A stretch of DNA of 44,598 nt from CAYFUR01 sp964346275. GTDB taxonomy: Bacteria; Sumerlaeota; Sumerlaeia; SLMS01. Below, one piece after another: positions 23,209 through 32,019 of the stretch. The notes below the pieces were generated by a model that made no database searches, was not told the DNA's origin, and saw only the letters and a list, made by a program, of their open reading frames with translations. The translations under genes and the position numbers were made by a program. The stretch is taken from contig CAYFUR010000018.1 in the NCBI GenBank assembly GCA_964346275.1, positions 1 through 44,598 of the forward strand, written 5' to 3'. Positions within the stretch are counted from its first letter, which is position 1; the number at the start of each line of letters is the position of its first letter.

Positions 23209-24321
23209 TCAGGCTGGCGCCAGCTCCTTGGCGAGTCCCCCCAGGACTTCAATTCCCGCTTCCAGAGTTTCCTTCCTGGCCGCAAAACTGATCCGGAAAT
23301 TCTGCTTCTGCTCGCTGAATACACTTCCCGGCACGACGAGGACATTGTTCTTGATGGCCTGTTCGCAGAATGCGTCTCCGTCGCCATTGGGTGCCTCGGG
23401 AAAGATGTAGAAGGCGCCGCCGGGCTTCTCGACGCGAAAACCGGCATCCACGAGCCCCCGATAGATGACGTCGCGGCGCTCGCGGTACTGGCGGCGAATA
23501 TACTCCGTGTCGTAGTCCATGGCCACTAGCGCGGCCTCCTGGGCCATGGAAGGAGCGCAGACAAAGGTGTATTGCTGCATCTCGGAAATGCCCTGGATGA
23601 CATCGCCGGGAGCGCCCACCCAGCCGAGCCGCCACCCTGTCATCGCCGTCGATTTGGAAAGGCCGCTGACCACGATGGGCTTTTTCATGAATTTGGCCGG
23701 TGAAACGAATTCGTCGTCATACACATAGGGCTCGTAGATTTCATCGCTGATCACCCACAGGTCGTGCTCCTCGGCGAATTCCGCCGCCATGCGGCATTCC
23801 TCTTCTGTATAGACAACGCCGGTGGGATTGGCCGGGGTATTGAGGATGAGGAGCCTGGTTTTCGGCGTGACGGCCGCCTCCAGGCGCTCGCGGGTGAGCC
23901 GGAAGTCGGGGTAGGTATCGACAAAAACCGGCTTGGAACCGACGAGGTTCGTCAGGTGCTTATACATGACGAAATAGGGGTCGGGAACAAGGACCTCGTC
24001 GCCCGGATCGGTGAGGGCGAGCAGGAGGAGAATCAATCCGCCCGAGGTCCCAGAGGCCACCATGGTCTCCTCGATGCCGATCCCGCGCTGTTCGTAATAC
24101 TGTTTGACCTTTTTGCGGAGCGGAGGGATCCCGGCGGTCAGGGTATAGCGGTTCTTTCCCTCCTGGATAGCGGAGATGGCGGCGTCCTTGATGGCTCCCG
24201 GCACATCGAAGTCGGGCTGGCCGATGCTCAGATTGATCGGGTTTTTCAGCTGGGCGCCGAGATCGAAAACTTTGCGAATCCCGGACGAATCGATGGAAAA
24301 ACGGCGGTTGGCGAGTTTCAT
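23209..24321 (-). CDS. Class I/II pyridoxal-phosphate aminotransferase (aspartate aminotransferase-like)
   Basis: 370 residues, fold-type I. Motifs in order: NLSIGQPDFDVP (substrate loop), ASGTSGGLILLLLAL (cofactor phosphate), NTPANPTGVVY, SDEIYEPYVYD, and the PLP lysine Lys223 in SGLSKSTAMTGWRLG, followed by a C-terminal Arg region (NFRISFAA) that binds the substrate carboxylate. It moves an amino group between an amino acid and 2-oxoglutarate or a similar keto acid; aspartate, aromatic or N-succinyl-diaminopimelate type cannot be separated by eye. Start ATG 24321 is preceded by AGGGAAGAG; a longer in-frame extension lacks family character. It diverges from tpx and leads the minus-strand cluster ending in rpmE. 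Confidence 0.9.
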   Translation of the reverse strand: MKLANRRFSIDSSGIRKVFDLGAQLKNPINLSIGQPDFDVPGAIKDAAISAIQEGKNRYTLTAGIPPLRKKVKQYYEQRGIGIEETMVASGTSGGLILLLLALTDPGDEVLVPDPYFVMYKHLTNLVGSKPVFVDTYPDFRLTRERLEAAVTPKTRLLILNTPANPTGVVYTEEECRMAAEFAEEHDLWVISDEIYEPYVYDDEFVSPAKFMKKPIVVSGLSKSTAMTGWRLGWVGAPGDVIQGISEMQQYTFVCAPSMAQEAALVAMDYDTEYIRRQYRERRDVIYRGLVDAGFRVEKPGGAFYIFPEAPNGDGDAFCEQAIKNNVLVVPGSVFSEQKQNFRISFAARKETLEAGIEVLGGLAKELAPA

Positions 24322-24500
24322 TCTCTCTCTTCCCTTGCAGACACGGAAATGACGGCGGAATCGTGTGCCAGTATTGCGGCAGGCGGCAACCAAAGAAATC
24401 CGGCGCGCTTCCTGCGCCGGGAATCTCTCGCAATTATTGAATGGTTTTTCCGAGCCCGCCCCGCGGGCCACTCTCAACTCACTCAGAAGGGGGGCCTCCC

Positions 24501-25016
24501 ATGCCCGATCGTGCAGGAGCCGTGACTTTTAAAGGAAATCCCATGACGCTGACCGGAAGTGGAGATGTGGCTATCGGCCAGAGAGTGCCGGACGCCAAGG
24601 TGTCTCCCTCGCTCACCGACGATATGTCCCTGAGCGACCTGAAGGGCAAGAAAGTCATTCTTAACGTGGTGCCGTCGCTGGACACCGGTGTCTGCTCGAC
24701 TCAGACCGCGCGGTTCAACCAGGAAGCAAGCAACTTGGGCGACGACGTGGTGATCCTCACCATCAGCCGCGACCTGCCCGTTGCCCAGGCTCGCTGGTGC
24801 CAGGCCAACAGCGCGGAGAACATCCAGACGGCTTCGGATTACAAGCACCATGATTTCGGCGACAAATTCGGTCTTGTCATCAAGGAACTTGGCCTGCTCG
24901 CCCGCGCCGTCTACGTCATCGACCCCGAGAGCGAGGTGAAGTATATGGAAGTTGTGAAGGAAGTCGCGGAAGAGCCAAATTACGATTCCGCCCTTGCCGC
25001 CGTGAAGGAAATCTAG
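24501..25016 (+). CDS. tpx: Thiol peroxidase (atypical 2-Cys peroxiredoxin)
   Basis: 171 residues, the usual Tpx length. The peroxidatic site reads NVVPSLDTGVCSTQT with Cys65, where the Thr two residues after Asp is also conserved, and the resolving Cys100 lies in ARWCQANSAENIQTASD. The N-terminal GNPMTLTGSGDVAIGQRVPD is typical. It reduces hydrogen peroxide and lipid hydroperoxides at the expense of thioredoxin. Start ATG 24501 has an AAGGGGGG just upstream. The next gene (SDR) begins 38 nt after its stop on the same strand, so the two may share a transcript. No OxyR-like or other regulator is adjacent. Confidence 0.96.
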   Translation: MPDRAGAVTFKGNPMTLTGSGDVAIGQRVPDAKVSPSLTDDMSLSDLKGKKVILNVVPSLDTGVCSTQTARFNQEASNLGDDVVILTISRDLPVAQARWCQANSAENIQTASDYKHHDFGDKFGLVIKELGLLARAVYVIDPESEVKYMEVVKEVAEEPNYDSALAAVKEI

Positions 25017-25054
25017 TCCAGTAGAGGAAAACGCTGCAAGGAACGGAAGAGCCG

Positions 25055-25831
25055 ATGTCTTTAGTAAACGAAAAGAAACAGACCAAGCCGGTGGTCGATC
25101 CTGCCGGTCGACTCGATGGCAAAGTCGCGCTGATTACCGGCGGCACCCGCGGAATTGGTCTGGCGATCGCCAAAGCCTATGCGCGGGAAGGCGCAAAGAT
25201 CGTGATTGCCTCCCGCACCTCCAGCGAACTGAAAAGCGCGCTGGGCGAATTGAAAGAACTGGGCGCCAACGCCACGGCGACCAAGATCGACCTGAACACC
25301 TTCGATAACTGCCGTTCACTGTGCAACGCGACGCTGCGAGCCTACGGCAAGATCGATGTGCTGGTGAATAATGCGGGCGTCCTTGGCCCCCGCGAGGACA
25401 TCATCAAGTATCGCCTGGATGACTGGGAAAACGTGATGCGGGTGAACCTGGACGCGGTGTTCTGGATGACCAAGGTGGCGCTCGGATCGATGATCCCGGA
25501 GAATCAGGGCTCGATCATCAACGTGACCAGCGGCGTCGCCGAAAAGGGCCGTGCCCGCTGGGGCGCCTATGCGGTGTCCAAAGCGGCGGTGCAGAACTTG
25601 ACCGAGGTCATCTCCGAAGAAGTCCATCGTTTTAACATCCGCGTTAATTGTGTGAACCCGGGTCCAACGCGCACCATGATGCGCGAGGAAGCGTATCCGA
25701 AAGAGGATCCCTCAACCCTTCCCGGGCCGGAAGATATCGTGAATCCGTTTATCTATCTTGCCAGTGACGTCTCCAAAGGCGTTTCGGGAACGGTGTTCGA
25801 ATCGCGCGACTGGATGGGCCGCACGTTCTAG
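25055..25831 (+). CDS. Short-chain dehydrogenase/reductase
   Basis: 258 residues, classical SDR. Cofactor-binding TGGTRGIG lies near residues 29-36, NNAG near 112-115, and the active site has Ser in INVTSGVAEKG and YAVSK (Tyr-x3-Lys). IASRTSSEL after beta-strand 2 carries an Arg, which favours NADP(H). The substrate is unknown; generic SDRs of this kind include 3-oxoacyl-ACP-reductase-like enzymes and sugar or steroid dehydrogenases. GGAAGAG lies before ATG 25055. Its stop overlaps that of the convergent glycosyltransferase gene by 4 nt. Confidence 0.88.
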   Translation: MSLVNEKKQTKPVVDPAGRLDGKVALITGGTRGIGLAIAKAYAREGAKIVIASRTSSELKSALGELKELGANATATKIDLNTFDNCRSLCNATLRAYGKIDVLVNNAGVLGPREDIIKYRLDDWENVMRVNLDAVFWMTKVALGSMIPENQGSIINVTSGVAEKGRARWGAYAVSKAAVQNLTEVISEEVHRFNIRVNCVNPGPTRTMMREEAYPKEDPSTLPGPEDIVNPFIYLASDVSKGVSGTVFESRDWMGRTF

Positions 25832-27453
25832 GGCGCCGGGGCGGCCCCGGGAGGGCGGCCATCATACAGGAAAATCAAAGCTTCACCGCCAGCGCCGCTC
25901 CCCCACTTTCGGAGCGGCGTTCGGCCGTATATACTCCATTCCGCATTTCCCCAAAACCCCCGCCGGTTTTGCATCAGGTGGAAGTCGTAGGGCGGTTGGC
26001 CATTGAAATGGATATCCTCGCGCAGTACGCCCCAGTCCTTCAGAATGTCGAAGGTGGCCCCCTGAAGGGCGAGGGTTTTGACCCGAGCCCCGGGAGGGAG
26101 GAATTCATTCAGATCTTCCACAACGTTCCTGTCCAATGCGTTGCCCCAGTATGTCTGTTCAAATGGGAAGATTGCTTCTCCACCGGCAGCAAGGCGTGCC
26201 GGCCAATGATAATAATCGATGGTCGGGCGCAGGAGAAGCGCCTGGATCAGAGCCGCCGCTGCCGGAAGCAGCATGGCCGCCCATGGCGGCATGCGCAATT
26301 TTCGGCCGAGGTCTGGCCGTATCGACACAAGGAGCCTCCTGCAGCCAAGCACAGCGATGAGCGCCGCCGGCAGGAAGAAAGGAAAGAAGAGGCGGATCCC
26401 ATCGTATTTCGGGGTGCCGGGCAGGCTTGACGCGGCGATCGGAGCGGCGGTGGCCAGAAGGAGCAAATACATCGGTGGCCGAAGTGCAAACCGTCGAATC
26501 GCCAGCACCAGAACGGAAAGAAAACCCACCCAAAAGAGCACGATCGACCAGGCGGGAGCCGTGAGGTGGGCAATCACAAAGGGATAAGACGGCGGCGCAA
26601 GTTGCGATCGAAAGTTCCATCTCTCGCCCAGATACCACAGCCCCTGGTGGAAATGCTCGCGCACAAAAAGATAGTACTCGTGCAGTCGCGCGGCCGTCTC
26701 GTCCCACATCCAGGGCCAGATCGCAAGACAGAGGAGGGGAGCAGCAACAAGAAGAACGACAAGAGCCAGGCCATCGCTTTTCAAAGAAAAGATTCGCAAG
26801 CGGCGATTGGCGGCCTGGCGCGTGACCAGCCAGAACACAACCATGAGGAAGAGAATCACTCCGTTGACCTTGGCCGCCAGCGCGATACCCAGCGCCAGCG
26901 CCAGAAGAACCCGCCAACGCCAGCGGGAAAGGTCGTGCAGCGCTGTCCACAACACCAGGGCGGTTATTGCCGCGAATACTGTTTCTGTCGCGGCGATCTG
27001 GGCATGACCGAAAACGCGCGGGAGTAGAATATAGACAGCCGCGGCCGCTCCGCCGGCCAGGGATCCGCCGAGCCGCCGGCCAATGAGAAAGAGGAGAGCC
27101 ACCGCCGCAGCGAAAGCGGCTGCGGGGACAAGACGCAGACCCCAAAGTGCTCCCCATCCGCTGGAAGGAGCCAGGGCGGTTGCCCCCGCTCCCAGCCATT
27201 TCACCACGGGAGGCAACTCGTGAATCTCCTCCCAGCCCCGGCGCAGGCCTTCGGAGGAAAGGGCTCGGGCGGGCGCGGTGAAAAGTTCGCCGCTCCACTG
27301 CGCAACATCCACAAAGGTCGGATAATAGTAGGCTTCATCCCAGGTCAGGCCCGGGCCTCCCCACCCGGGCCGGGCAGAAAGCCAAGTGGCCAGAAACACG
27401 GCGGCAACCATTATGGGAACGAGCCAACACTGCGGAATGGAAGAGAATCTCAT
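25828..27453 (-). CDS. Membrane glycosyltransferase of the GT39/ArnT-like superfamily
   Basis: 541 residues with about ten hydrophobic segments. Near the N-terminus, GLTWDEAYYY provides the acidic loop motif (Asp-Glu) typical of GT-C enzymes such as protein O-mannosyltransferases and ArnT, after TM1 (VPIMVAAVFLATWL). Further marks are ALPPVVKWLGAG-like loop ELPPVVKWLG, the helix-loop LPRVFGHAQIAATETVFAA, and a hydrophilic C-terminal region of ~130 residues. It should transfer a sugar from a polyprenyl-phosphate donor to a protein or lipid on the outer face of the inner membrane. Start ATG 27453 begins MRFSSIPQCW; a 159-codon upstream extension overlaps mtnA and looks spurious. It is divergent from mtnA. 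Confidence 0.82.
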   Translation of the reverse strand: MRFSSIPQCWLVPIMVAAVFLATWLSARPGWGGPGLTWDEAYYYPTFVDVAQWSGELFTAPARALSSEGLRRGWEEIHELPPVVKWLGAGATALAPSSGWGALWGLRLVPAAAFAAAVALLFLIGRRLGGSLAGGAAAAVYILLPRVFGHAQIAATETVFAAITALVLWTALHDLSRWRWRVLLALALGIALAAKVNGVILFLMVVFWLVTRQAANRRLRIFSLKSDGLALVVLLVAAPLLCLAIWPWMWDETAARLHEYYLFVREHFHQGLWYLGERWNFRSQLAPPSYPFVIAHLTAPAWSIVLFWVGFLSVLVLAIRRFALRPPMYLLLLATAAPIAASSLPGTPKYDGIRLFFPFFLPAALIAVLGCRRLLVSIRPDLGRKLRMPPWAAMLLPAAAALIQALLLRPTIDYYHWPARLAAGGEAIFPFEQTYWGNALDRNVVEDLNEFLPPGARVKTLALQGATFDILKDWGVLREDIHFNGQPPYDFHLMQNRRGFWGNAEWSIYGRTPLRKWGSGAGGEALIFLYDGRPPGAAPAP

Positions 27454-27564
27454 GCAATCAGTTCCTCGAAACACCCCTAATCCCTCCCTTTTTTGCTTTG
27501 AAAGCAACCCCCATTTCCGGCACAGTCGCACGGCCTGAATTACCCCGCCGGAGGATTCAATTTC

Positions 27565-28620
27565 TTGAGCGATTTCAAAGCCATCGAATGGACAGGTAAA
27601 GCGGTTCGCCTGCTCGACCAAACGCTTCTCCCCATCAAAACGAAGTACCTCACCATTAAAGATGAGCGTGGAATGTGGGAAGCGATCAAGATGCTTCGTG
27701 TCCGTGGAGCGCCTTTGATCGGAGTCGCCGCAGCCTACGGTGTCTATCTCGGGGTGGTTCTCCGCAAGCCGAAGTCCACGGAGGAATTCAAGAAAGCAAC
27801 GAGAAGAATCTGCACGCACCTGAGCAGCTCGCGGCCAACGGCGGTCAATCTTTTCTGGGCGCTGGACCGCTGCCAGAAAGTTGCCGAACGCTGCTCCAAG
27901 GAGATGGATGTAGAGGATTGCCTCGACCAACTACTCGAGGAAGCACAGGCGATCCACCGCGAGGACGAGGAAACCTGCCGCTTGATTGGAGAACACGGCG
28001 CTCCCCTGCTCGAGGATGTCTCCGGCGTCGTGACGCATTGCAACACGGGAGCCCTGGCAACGGCTGGAATCGGAACGGCATTCGGTGTGATCCTGATTGC
28101 GTCGCGAAAGAATAAGAAACCTTTCACCGTCTATGCGGACGAAACCCGTCCTCTGCTCCAGGGAGCCCGGCTGACAATGTGGGAGCTGCAGCAGGCGAAA
28201 ATCGACGCGCGGCTTATCACCGACAGCACGGCGGCATCCGTGCTGGGAAAGGGCCTTGCGCAGGCCGTAATCGTCGGCGCCGACCGGGTTGCATCAAACG
28301 GGGATGCCGCGAATAAAATCGGAACAATGCCCCTGGCGATTCTTGCAAAGCACTTCAAAGTCCCCTTCTATGTCGCCGCACCGCTGAGCACATTCGATCG
28401 GAACGTCAAGGACGGGAGCGAAATCCCCATCGAAGAACGCGGCCGCGAAGAGGTGACACGTTTCGGAGGAGCAGTTGTCGCTCCCCGGGGCTCCAAGGCT
28501 TACTCTCCAGCTTTCGATGTGACACCAAATCATCTGATCGAAGGACTTGTTACGGAAAAAGGGGTGTTAAAAACCCCCTATAAAAAGTCGATTGAAAAAG
28601 CCTTTAAAGAAAGACCCTGA
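27565..28620 (+). CDS. mtnA: S-methyl-5-thioribose-1-phosphate isomerase
   Basis: 351 residues, matching the family. Key parts: MLRVRGAPLIGVAAAYGV, SSRPTAVNLFWAL, THCNTGALATAGIGTA with catalytic Cys159, YADETRPLLQGARLTMWEL, GADRVASNGDAANKIGT with catalytic Asp240, and VTPNHLIEGLVTEKGVL. It isomerises methylthioribose-1-phosphate to methylthioribulose-1-phosphate in the methionine salvage pathway. The start is TTG 27565, supported by CGGAGGA ending 9 nt upstream and by the alignment of the N-terminus; no ATG fits. No other salvage gene is adjacent, but metX and metY for methionine synthesis lie 0.5-3 kb downstream on the other strand. Confidence 0.96.
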   Translation: MSDFKAIEWTGKAVRLLDQTLLPIKTKYLTIKDERGMWEAIKMLRVRGAPLIGVAAAYGVYLGVVLRKPKSTEEFKKATRRICTHLSSSRPTAVNLFWALDRCQKVAERCSKEMDVEDCLDQLLEEAQAIHREDEETCRLIGEHGAPLLEDVSGVVTHCNTGALATAGIGTAFGVILIASRKNKKPFTVYADETRPLLQGARLTMWELQQAKIDARLITDSTAASVLGKGLAQAVIVGADRVASNGDAANKIGTMPLAILAKHFKVPFYVAAPLSTFDRNVKDGSEIPIEERGREEVTRFGGAVVAPRGSKAYSPAFDVTPNHLIEGLVTEKGVLKTPYKKSIEKAFKERP

Positions 28621-28649
28621 ACGAGACTCTTGAGTCCATCGAGGGGAAT

Positions 28650-29180
28650 ATGAAGATCAACGGCGAGTCGTGTTTACTCAGGCCCTGGCGCCGGGGCGAC
28701 GAGGAGTCGCTGGCACGCCATGCGGACAATTACCTGATCTGGCGGAACGTTCGCGACGATTTCCCTCATCCTTATACACGCGAAAAGGCCAGGGATTGGA
28801 TTTCCACCTGCCTGCGCCAGGAACGCCCCGTGTCCCAGCTTGCAGTCATCGTGGATGGAGAAGCGGCGGGCGCCGTGGGCATGATGCGCGGCCGGGATAT
28901 CTATCGGTGTACGGCGGAAATCGGCTATTGGCTCGGTGAGCAGCATTGGGGCAATGGCATCATGACGGAGGCGGCCCGTCTCTTTACCGGCTATGTGTTC
29001 GAACAATTTCCCATCGAACGCCTCTATGGCTGGACATTCGATTTCAACCCCGCCTCGGCGCGTGTCCTGGAAAAGGCGGGGTATTTTTTCGAGGCCAAGC
29101 TCCAGTGCAGTGCGATAAAGGAAGGCCGGATGTGTGACCAGCTCCTTTACGCCCAGCTGCGCAGACGCGAGTCTCATTAG
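28650..29180 (+). CDS. GNAT-family N-acetyltransferase (RimJ/RimL-like)
   Basis: 176 residues, single GNAT domain. The acetyl-CoA pyrophosphate loop is YWLGEQHWGNGIMTEA (about residues 91-106), followed by FEQFPIERLYGWTFDFNPASARVLEKAGYFFEA split over strands 5-6, characteristic of the RimJ/RimL branch that acetylates protein N-termini or small amines. GAGGGG precedes ATG 28650, 29 nt after mtnA, so the two are likely co-transcribed. The stop overlaps that of the convergent metX by 4 nt. Substrate unknown. Confidence 0.87.
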   Translation: MKINGESCLLRPWRRGDEESLARHADNYLIWRNVRDDFPHPYTREKARDWISTCLRQERPVSQLAVIVDGEAAGAVGMMRGRDIYRCTAEIGYWLGEQHWGNGIMTEAARLFTGYVFEQFPIERLYGWTFDFNPASARVLEKAGYFFEAKLQCSAIKEGRMCDQLLYAQLRRRESH

Positions 29181-30382
29181 ATCACGAAATTCTCGGTGAT
29201 TCCCTCCTGGTCGGGAGACGGCTCCTGCACGCGGCGATGGGCTTCCTCCAGCTTCCAGTATATATACGGCGAATAGAGTTCCGGCTCCAGAAGGAACGAG
29301 TCATGCCCCTTCTCTGAATGCACGGTGATGTGCTGGTGCTCGATGCGGTTTGCTTTCAGAGCCTCGGCGATTTCGGCCTGTTCATCTGGATAGAAACAGA
29401 CATCGGAGCTGATGGAGAAGATGACCCAGTTCTGGCCATGGCAGCGCTGGAAGCATTCGTTCGCGTTCCCGTTGGCGATCTGGCGCGGCAGGTCGAAGGA
29501 CTGCCATGCGCTGAGAATACGGAGATAGGAGTTCGCGTCGAACCGTTTGACGAACTTCCTCCCCTGATGAAGCAGGTAACTTTCGATCTGATGCTGGAGC
29601 TGGTATCCGGCGAGCACATCATCAGGCTGGACGATTTCCTTGCGCGCCCGCGATTCCATCAGGCTGAGCGAGACGAACGTTTTGTGGCTGATGATGCGGG
29701 CTAGAATCAGACCGGAATTGGGCCGCGGCCCATCGTAATAATCCCCGTTATTATAGTTCGCATCCTCTTCGATCGCGAGGATCTGCTCGAAGTTAAGTGC
29801 CTTGGCCAGCACCGTCGCCCGAAGCCCCGTTGCCACCGGAATGCACAGGCGGATGCGCCGGGGATAACGAGTGGCGAGGTCCAACACGCAGAATCCGCCC
29901 ATGGAAGCACCGATGGCCCCCAGCACCGTCCGGATGCCAAGATGATCGAGCAGGCGAATGTGCGCATTCACGATATCCCGGATGGTGACCTGCGGAAAGG
30001 AGCTGCCGTAAGGCTTGCCCGTTTCCGGATTGATGGAGCCAGGCCCGGTGGTTCCATAGCAGCCGCCGGGATAATTGGCGCAAATGACAAAGTACTTGTC
30101 GGTATCGAGACCCATCCCCGGGCCGATGAAATGATCCCACCATCCCTCGTGATTATCCTCAGTCCAGAATTCATTATTCGGGCCAACAGGGTCGTAGCCA
30201 GCGGCGTGGGCGCTGCCGCTCAGCGCATGAAAGATCAGGACCGCGTTGTCGCGCTTTTCATTGAGCTGGCCATATGTTTCATAGGCGATCGTCAGAGGAT
30301 CCGCGGATCCTCCTTTTTCAAATTCGAAAGGATTTTCAACGGAGGAAATCTGGCAGAACTGGAGCTGAGTCCTCTTGCGCAT
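29177..30382 (-). CDS. metX: Homoserine O-acetyltransferase (MetX family)
   Basis: 401 residues, alpha/beta-hydrolase fold. The catalytic triad is visible: Ser160 in GAIGASMGG, Asp in ISSDVCFYP and His in KGHDSFLLE. Other family marks are HALSGSAHAAG, ANYPGGCYGTTGP and SINPETGKPYG. It acylates homoserine to O-acetylhomoserine for direct sulfhydrylation by MetY, whose gene lies just upstream on the same strand. Acetyl versus succinyl specificity in this family depends on a few residues and cannot be assigned by eye; the pairing with metY suits acetyl. A hairpin terminator after metY suggests metX may have its own promoter in the 84 nt before its start. Confidence 0.95.
   Translation of the reverse strand: MRKRTQLQFCQISSVENPFEFEKGGSADPLTIAYETYGQLNEKRDNAVLIFHALSGSAHAAGYDPVGPNNEFWTEDNHEGWWDHFIGPGMGLDTDKYFVICANYPGGCYGTTGPGSINPETGKPYGSSFPQVTIRDIVNAHIRLLDHLGIRTVLGAIGASMGGFCVLDLATRYPRRIRLCIPVATGLRATVLAKALNFEQILAIEEDANYNNGDYYDGPRPNSGLILARIISHKTFVSLSLMESRARKEIVQPDDVLAGYQLQHQIESYLLHQGRKFVKRFDANSYLRILSAWQSFDLPRQIANGNANECFQRCHGQNWVIFSISSDVCFYPDEQAEIAEALKANRIEHQHITVHSEKGHDSFLLEPELYSPYIYWKLEEAHRRVQEPSPDQEGITENFVI
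30295..30312. repeat. Perfect 18-bp palindrome inside metX
   Basis: GAGGATCCGCGGATCCTC is a perfect palindrome, followed on the plus strand by CTTTTTC. It lies in the N-terminal coding region of metX (codons for GGSADP). It may be chance or codon use. Confidence 0.5.
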
Positions 30383-30466
30383 GTACGTCCAAACTCCGAG
30401 AGGATGTGGCGCGCCCGGCTAAAAGGAATTAAGTCGGAGCAAGGGCCGCTCCATCAGTCTCCTCAC

Positions 30467-30504
30467 GAAAAACGGCGGCGCAAGGGAGGAACCTCGCGCC
30501 GCCG
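30467..30504 (-). terminator. Rho-independent terminator after metY
   Basis: On the minus strand, CGGCGGCGC and GCGCCGCCG form a perfect 9-bp stem with a 14-nt loop (itself able to pair GAGG/CCTC), followed by TTTTT. It lies 31 nt after the metY stop and separates metY from metX. Confidence 0.85.
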
Positions 30505-30535
30505 ATTCATCTCTCTCAACCCGGCTTCCGAGCCG

Positions 30536-31852
30536 TCAGGAAACGGAAACCGTCGAGGCCGCCTTTGCGGCACGAAGCGCCTGGTCCAGGTCTTCCAGAA
30601 TATCGTCGATGTTTTCCAACCCAATAGAGAGCCGGACCATCTCGGGGGTGATTCCGCCGGCCTTTTGCTGGCGTTCGTCGAGCTGGCTATGGGTCGTTGT
30701 CGCCGGGTGGATAGCCAGGCTCTTGGCATCACCCACGTTCGCGAGATGGCTCAGCAGATTCAGCGATTCGATAAATGTGCGGCCGGCTTCTGTGCCACCC
30801 TTGATTCCGAAAACGACCATGCTTCCGAAGCCCTTTTTCAGATACTTCTTAGCCGTGTCGTGGGTCGGGTGATTGGCCAGTCCCGGATAGTGAACCCACT
30901 CCACCAGCTCATGATTCTCGAGGAACTTGGCGGCAGCCATGGCGTTGGAGCAGTGGCGATCCATGCGCATGGGGAGTGTCTCGATGCCCTGGAGGAACAT
31001 CCAGGCGTTATCGGGCGACATGCAGGCGCCGAGGTTGCGCAACTGAACAAGCCTCATGCGAAGTGCGAAGCAAATCGGGGTCAGTTCACCCAAATCGTGG
31101 GCGTAGCGGATTCCGTGATAAGAAGGGTCGGGCTCGTTGAAGGTCGCAAACTTCTCGTCCGAGTAATCAAACTTTCCGCTATCGACCATAACGCCGCCAA
31201 TGGCCGTGCCGTGCCCGCCCATCCATTTCGTCAGCGAGTTGCAAACAACCGAGGCGCCATGCTCGATGGGGCGGAAAAGATAGGGCGTGGCGAACGTGTT
31301 ATCGACCATAAGCGGAAGTTTGTGCGCCTGTGCGATATCGGCGATGGCGTCGAAATCAGGAACATTCAAAGCCGGGTTTCCGCACGTTTCGATAAAGATT
31401 GCCTTGGTTTTTGGAGTGATCGCTTTCGCGATGTTTTCCGGATCGCGCGGATCGACGAAGTTCGTCTTAATGCCGACTTGGGGATGGATGGCGTCGAACA
31501 TGGTGTACGTGCCGCCGTAAAGGTCATTGGCAGACACGATCTCGTCGCCAGCCTGGGCAACATTCAGGACGGAATAGTGAATGGCGCTCGTCCCCGAGGC
31601 CAGGCAAAGGCCCGCCGCGCCTCCTTCCAGCGCCGCCGAGCGCTCCTCGAGAACCGCGTTGGTCGGATTCATCAATCGCGCATAAATGTTTCCAAGTTCC
31701 TTGAGCCCAAACAGGTTAGCGGCGTGTTCGGTGCTTTTAAACATGTAGGACGATGTGCGGTAGACAGGCACCCCGCGGGACAAAGTCGTGGGATCAGGTT
31801 CGTGCCCCGCATGAAGGCACAGGGTTTCAAACCGGAACTTATTCTCGCTCAT
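30536..31852 (-). CDS. metY: O-acetylhomoserine aminocarboxypropyltransferase (sulfhydrylase)
   Basis: 438 residues, Cys/Met-metabolism PLP enzyme of the long MetY type. N-terminus FETLCLHAGHEPDP; substrate and cofactor loops YARLMNPTNAVLEER and LASGTSAIHYS; PLP lysine Lys209 in CNSLTKWMGGHG; C-terminal RLSIGLENIDDILEDLDQAL. It makes homocysteine from O-acetylhomoserine and sulfide, working with MetX encoded next. Start ATG 31852 is preceded by CTGAAGG at somewhat long spacing. No SAM-type riboswitch was recognised in the 167 nt upstream, which hold only a short GGGCTT/AAGCCC hairpin at 32001-32016. Confidence 0.96.
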   Translation of the reverse strand: MSENKFRFETLCLHAGHEPDPTTLSRGVPVYRTSSYMFKSTEHAANLFGLKELGNIYARLMNPTNAVLEERSAALEGGAAGLCLASGTSAIHYSVLNVAQAGDEIVSANDLYGGTYTMFDAIHPQVGIKTNFVDPRDPENIAKAITPKTKAIFIETCGNPALNVPDFDAIADIAQAHKLPLMVDNTFATPYLFRPIEHGASVVCNSLTKWMGGHGTAIGGVMVDSGKFDYSDEKFATFNEPDPSYHGIRYAHDLGELTPICFALRMRLVQLRNLGACMSPDNAWMFLQGIETLPMRMDRHCSNAMAAAKFLENHELVEWVHYPGLANHPTHDTAKKYLKKGFGSMVVFGIKGGTEAGRTFIESLNLLSHLANVGDAKSLAIHPATTTHSQLDERQQKAGGITPEMVRLSIGLENIDDILEDLDQALRAAKAASTVSVS

Positions 31853-32019
31853 TGATTATCAACCTTCAGGAGAAAATGAGTTGTGGCCAGCCGGAATGGA
31901 TGGCGGGACCATCGGATATCGAACTGCGAGCAAGAAACGTCCCCAGCTGTTCCAAAGAAATCAACAGGAAACTTTCCCGATCATCCCGATAGGGATATTG
32001 GGCTTTTGCAAGCCCGCTG

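Noticed and set aside
24380..24475. Two GC-rich inverted repeats between the aminotransferase and tpx (CCGGCGC/GCGCCGG and GCCCGC/GCGGGC)
   Set aside because: Short stems in a GC-rich divergent promoter region, no T-runs, no known operator; not enough to call a site.
29942..31855. Plus-strand 637-codon open frame opposite metX and metY
   Set aside because: The minus strand encodes two well-conserved enzymes. The plus frame has no recognisable domain and spans a clear terminator and two gene boundaries.
31853..32019. SAM riboswitch upstream of metY
   Set aside because: Searched by eye for SAM-I conserved core and P1 stems and found only a short GGGCTT/AAGCCC hairpin with no T-run or core motif.
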